Below are positions 60,723-64,000 of a stretch of 64,000 bases of DNA, in pieces. The stretch covers positions 62,001 to 126,000 of the forward strand of contig JAEUNJ010000217.1 of assembly GCA_016791145.1 (NCBI GenBank). Reading direction: 5' to 3'. The first letter of the stretch is position 1. Each line of letters opens with the position of its first letter. The translations under genes were made by a program, and so were the position numbers. This stretch comes from Rhodocyclaceae bacterium (lineage in GTDB: Bacteria > Pseudomonadota > Gammaproteobacteria > Burkholderiales > Rhodocyclaceae). The notes below the pieces were generated by a model, which saw nothing but the letters and a program-made list of their open reading frames with translations, was not told the DNA's origin and ran no database searches.

Positions 60723-61834
60723 ACCTGGGCCGATATCCTGGCCCATAGGCGCCCTCCGACGGAGCCCACTGGGACGGCGATCCGGTGGTGCTCCCAAAGA
60801 CGGGCGGTCCATGCCCGGCCCGCCGCCTCCCCGTCGGCGGCCGCCATGCCGCGATCCGGCAATGGCACGGCCACCATGGCCGCAAGGCTCTCCGGCCCCG
60901 CAGGCAGGTCCGCGCCCCAGCGCCGCGCGAGGAGGCCGGCGCCTCGCCATGCCAGGTCGCGTATCGCCCGACGATAGCCGGCCACGCCCAGCCACTCGAC
61001 GAAATCGAGGGCCGCCGGCACGGACAGGAAGGGCGAGTAATCCCGGGTGCCCGTCCAGGAGAAGGCCCCGGGGAAGCCCATGCCGGCCAGGCCGGAGATC
61101 GTGGCGGGCTGCAAGTCCCGGGCAACCGCCTCCGAAGCATGGAGGAAAGCACAGCCACGGGGAGCGAACAGCCACTTGTGCAGGTCGCCGACGACCCATT
61201 CCGCGCCGATGGCGTCCAGGTCCAGGTCGAGCATCCCAGCGGTGTGGGCCGCATCCACCAGCACCGGGACGCCCCTGGCCCGAAGGGCGGCGGCGATCTC
61301 GCGTACCGGCAGCACGACGCCGGTCGCCGAAGCCACGTGATCCACGATGGCGAGCCGGGTGCCGGGCCCGGCGGCGGCCAGGCAGGCCCGCACCGCGTCC
61401 CGCGGGTCGTCCAGGGGCATCGGCAGGCACGCCTCGAGGACCCGCAAACCGTGCCTTTGCGCCAGCCAGTGCACCAGGTTGCGAACGGCGGGATAGACCT
61501 GGTCCGTCAGGACGATCGCATCCCCCGCCCGCCATGGCAGCGACCTCAGGACGGCATTGATTCCGGAGGTGGCGTTCTCCACGAAGGCGAGGCCGCCGGG
61601 CCGGGCACCGAGGAATCCGCCCAACCGGGCCAGGGCCTCGCGCAGCGCCTCCGGAAGGACTTCGGCATGGAACTGCGTCGGCTGCGCCTCCGCCCGGTCA
61701 CGCCAGGCCTGCTGCGCCACCGCCACGACCCGGGGAACGGCCCCGAAGGCCCCATGGTTGAGATAGATGGTCCCCGGCGCAAAGGACCAGTGGTGGCGCA
61801 GGCCGCGGCCGAAGGCCGGCGCGTTCTCAGACAA
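60662..61834 (-). CDS. Class V aminotransferase (isopenicillin-N-epimerase-like)
   Basis: This is a PLP enzyme of 390 residues. The cofactor lysine is in GDLHKWLFAPRG; the preceding VLVDAAHTAGMLDLDL and the N-terminal IYLNHGAFGAVPRVV are as in the isopenicillin-N-epimerase/cysteine-desulfurase-like branch. The function may be a racemase, desulfurase or lyase; sequence alone does not decide. Its C terminus overlaps DUF58 convergently and its start overlaps the RTX gene stop by 8 bp on the same strand. Confidence 0.92.
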   Translation of the reverse strand: MSENAPAFGRGLRHHWSFAPGTIYLNHGAFGAVPRVVAVAQQAWRDRAEAQPTQFHAEVLPEALREALARLGGFLGARPGGLAFVENATSGINAVLRSLPWRAGDAIVLTDQVYPAVRNLVHWLAQRHGLRVLEACLPMPLDDPRDAVRACLAAAGPGTRLAIVDHVASATGVVLPVREIAAALRARGVPVLVDAAHTAGMLDLDLDAIGAEWVVGDLHKWLFAPRGCAFLHASEAVARDLQPATISGLAGMGFPGAFSWTGTRDYSPFLSVPAALDFVEWLGVAGYRRAIRDLAWRGAGLLARRWGADLPAGPESLAAMVAVPLPDRGMAAADGEAAGRAWTARLWEHHRIAVPVGSVGGRLWARISAQVYNDLSDFAALADAVAGASP

Positions 61835-64000
61835 TCAGGACGTCCGCCGCCGTCAGCACCGGGTGTCCGGTCACGACGGCGACCTGGATCGGCGCCGTGG
61901 CGCCGGTCCCGTCCGCGTCGTAATAGAGGGCGCCCGACGCCCCGTCGTAGAGCAGCCGGTCGTCGGCGTCGGCCGCGGCCATGCCGGCGCGGAAGGCGCC
62001 CGCGGGAAGCGGCCCCATGGCCCCCAATTGCGCAAAAACTTCCCCGTCGAAGGCCAGCTTGTCCGCGCCGGGCGCGAAATCCTCGACGGTGTCCACCTGG
62101 CCCGGCCCGTTGAACACGAAGGTGTCCGCGCCGGCTCCGCCAGTGAGGTGATTGGCCGCGGCGTTGCCCACCAGCAGATCGTCCCCGGCACCTCCGATCG
62201 CATTCTCGATGATCGTGCCGAAGGCGATCGACAGATTGTCCACCCCGTAGGTCGGGGTGAACCATTCGGGATGCGCCGCGCTGAAGTCCGCCGGATCGAA
62301 CCACGCCGGGAGGCTCGTCTGCCAGACACCGTTCAACTGGAAGCCGATGACGCCCACGCTGGAGAAGTGCCCCGGCAGCAGGTCGATGACCTGGTCCCGG
62401 TCGAAGGCCGCCGCGTCCACGGTGTCGGTGCCCCCGGCATCCCACAGGGTCCGGAAGAATGGTTCAGCGGCGAAACTGTAGGTGTCGTTTCCGGAGGCCG
62501 CCGCCGTGTTGGCACCGTAGGTCCCCTGCAGGACGGCGATGTCGTAGATCATCGGCGTGAAGTTGCCCACCCCGCCCGCCTGGATGGAGCGTTCCGTCGC
62601 GGATTCGGTGACCGAGACCGTGGTCCCGGTCGGTCGGTCCGTATAGGACATGACGGTGAACTGGGTCGTGTCCTGGTCCGCGTGCCCGGCCTCGGCGAGG
62701 CTGGGCGAGACGAAGGGATGCTTGAGTCCCAAGGCGTGGCCCACCTCGTGGATCAGCGTCTCGTAGGTGAACCCCCCCGGCACGATTCCCGTGGTATCCA
62801 TGCTGGTACGATCGAGCCAGACGTCCCCGGCTTCGTCGTTGCCCGGGCCCAGCGCCTGGTCCGCCAGCGGGAGATAGGCATAGCCGGAGGATCCCGACTG
62901 GAAGTTGCGCGCGAAACGCATCTCTATGCCGGCTGAATCAGCGGATTCCTGGAAATCGATGTTCAGCAGGGTCTCGTAGGTTTGCAGCACCGCACGGACC
63001 GCTTCCTGCTGGTCGGCGGTCATGGCGGCAAAATTGCTACCTTGCTCGGCGGTCCTGCCATAACTCGGCGCCGCCGTCATGAAACTGAACCTCAACACCA
63101 GGGCCGACCCCGCCTCGTGGTGCCAGAACCCCCCCGAATCCAGGGTTTCCGCCACGTAGTCCGGCAGGGCCGTCTGGAGGGGTGACAGGATGGATGGCGC
63201 CGGCAGCGTGAGGAACTGGTCGTCGAACCGCGCGAATTCCACACCGGTCAGGCGGTCCACCCCGGCCGGACCGGTCACGACGACGGTGTCGCCCTGCAGG
63301 TCGATGCCGTAGGCCGACCGGGGCCCTGGGTAGAGCGCCACGTCAAAACCGCTGCCGCCGTCGATGGCGTCATTGCCGACGCCGCCCTCCAGGCTGTCGT
63401 CGCCACCACCGCCGTGCAGCGTATCGGCGCCTTCGCGCCCGGCCAGCAGGTTGGCCAACGCATTGCCCGCCAGCAGGTTGTCCAGCCCGTTGCCGATCCC
63501 CCGCGCGGCACTCCCCTCCAACGCGAGACCTTCCACCTGATCCGGCAGCACATAGGCCGACAGCATCGAATGGACGATGTCAAAGCCACCCCCGGCCGCC
63601 TCCACGACCTGGTCGTAGAAGCTGCCGACCCAGTAGTCGTCGTGACCCGGGCCGCCCTCCATCACGTCGGCGCCACGCCCTCCGTCCAGCCAGTCGTCGC
63701 CGGATCCGCCGAGCAGCAGGTCGTCGCCGCCATAGCCGTAGAGGCTGTCGTCGCCGGCGCCGGCATCGATCCGGTTCCGGCTGTCGTTGCCGTCGAACTC
63801 GGCGGCCTCCGCACCGCCCACCATGGCCAGGGAACCCACGTGATCGGGCAGGCTCAACACCTCCACGTAGGCCGGGATCGCGGCGAACCCGGCGCCCGCG
63901 AAGACGACGGTGTCGAATCCGCCGGAGTTCCCGGCCACTTCGACCACCGCGTCGGTCTCCAGCGCCACGTAGATGTCGTCGCCAAATCCTCCGTTCAGGG
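61827..64000 (-). CDS. RTX/serralysin-type secreted metalloprotease, 5' end outside window
   Basis: The frame stays open to the end of the window, so the N terminus is missing; about 724 C-terminal residues are visible. From N to C there are calcium-binding RTX nonapeptides (DAGAGDDSLYGYGGDD and following), a linker, then a serralysin-like zinc protease domain with HEVGHALGLKH (62718-62750) and Met-turn VMSYTD. A second RTX block follows (IGGAGDDLLVGNAAANHLTG), then a tail ending in TAADVLIV, typical of type I secretion. RTX repeats on both sides of the protease are unusual. No type I exporter genes are visible in the window. Confidence 0.9.
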   Translation of the reverse strand, partial: LNGGFGDDIYVALETDAVVEVAGNSGGFDTVVFAGAGFAAIPAYVEVLSLPDHVGSLAMVGGAEAAEFDGNDSRNRIDAGAGDDSLYGYGGDDLLLGGSGDDWLDGGRGADVMEGGPGHDDYWVGSFYDQVVEAAGGGFDIVHSMLSAYVLPDQVEGLALEGSAARGIGNGLDNLLAGNALANLLAGREGADTLHGGGGDDSLEGGVGNDAIDGGSGFDVALYPGPRSAYGIDLQGDTVVVTGPAGVDRLTGVEFARFDDQFLTLPAPSILSPLQTALPDYVAETLDSGGFWHHEAGSALVLRFSFMTAAPSYGRTAEQGSNFAAMTADQQEAVRAVLQTYETLLNIDFQESADSAGIEMRFARNFQSGSSGYAYLPLADQALGPGNDEAGDVWLDRTSMDTTGIVPGGFTYETLIHEVGHALGLKHPFVSPSLAEAGHADQDTTQFTVMSYTDRPTGTTVSVTESATERSIQAGGVGNFTPMIYDIAVLQGTYGANTAAASGNDTYSFAAEPFFRTLWDAGGTDTVDAAAFDRDQVIDLLPGHFSSVGVIGFQLNGVWQTSLPAWFDPADFSAAHPEWFTPTYGVDNLSIAFGTIIENAIGGAGDDLLVGNAAANHLTGGAGADTFVFNGPGQVDTVEDFAPGADKLAFDGEVFAQLGAMGPLPAGAFRAGMAAADADDRLLYDGASGALYYDADGTGATAPIQVAVVTGHPVLTAADVLIV

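Overview
The window looks like a chromosomal segment of a high-G+C betaproteobacterium. The evidence is gene order: an rpoE-rseA-rseB-rseC-degQ/mucD-lepA-lepB-DUF4845-rnc-era-recO-pdxJ-acpS-nagZ block, a yceD-rpmF-plsX-fabH-fabD-fabG-acpP-fabF block, an EarP/EF-P pair with Arg32, and System I (Ccm) cytochrome c maturation. The abundance of c-type haem proteins points to a respiratory lineage such as the Rhodocyclales/Nitrosomonadales, but that placement is inference. No phage, insertion sequence, rRNA or CRISPR array was seen.

Layout. (1) 1-4935: the end of a TPR gene, then ccmF-ccmG-ccmH-ccmI. (2) 5037-17175: an accessory region of exported proteins controlled by two histidine kinase / NtrC-type regulator pairs. 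It encodes a Tll0287-like haem protein, two Sel1-repeat proteins, a monohaem cytochrome c, two free-standing seven-repeat periplasmic propellers, a three-haem c7-like cytochrome, a tiny secreted two-cysteine peptide and a probable outer-membrane barrel. A GG-N10-GC sigma-54 promoter candidate, preceded by a dense palindrome array, lies in front of the peptide gene. This is the best candidate for an undescribed system. (3) 17233-21112: an ArsR-rhodanese regulator divergent from DsrE-like, methyltransferase, exported and TlpA-like genes, with a clear promoter/operator, then a sirtuin. (4) 21131-24504: tRNA-Cys, tRNA-Gly, pgsA, uvrC and a family 5 uracil-DNA glycosylase. (5) 24525-26284: earP-efp and a strong terminator. 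(6) 26316-38042: the long minus-strand housekeeping and sigma-E operon. (7) 38235-46404: nadB, ygfX and the fatty-acid/phospholipid cluster. (8) 46463-51710: maf, an RsmI-like methyltransferase and a TIGR03790 protein facing sppA, a Rieske protein, a HAD phosphatase and rluC. (9) 51711-57723: the rne leader and rne, a WalJ/YycJ-like hydrolase, bamC and dapA. (10) 57780-64000: an HDAC-like deacetylase, MoxR and DUF58, a class V aminotransferase, and the 3' part of an RTX/serralysin protease that runs off the window.

How the genes work together. The Ccm genes would mature the CxxCH proteins of region 2. In region 2 the first kinase/regulator pair leads a tightly packed run that ends in the triple-haem cytochrome. 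The second pair ends the run that begins with the secreted peptide, so one or both regulators could act at the sigma-54 promoter between the runs. The rest is mostly conserved envelope-stress, translation, lipid and cell-wall housekeeping. Unusual local regulation is visible there: intrinsic-terminator hairpins directly upstream of lepA and plsX, and a palindrome covering the rne Shine-Dalgarno.
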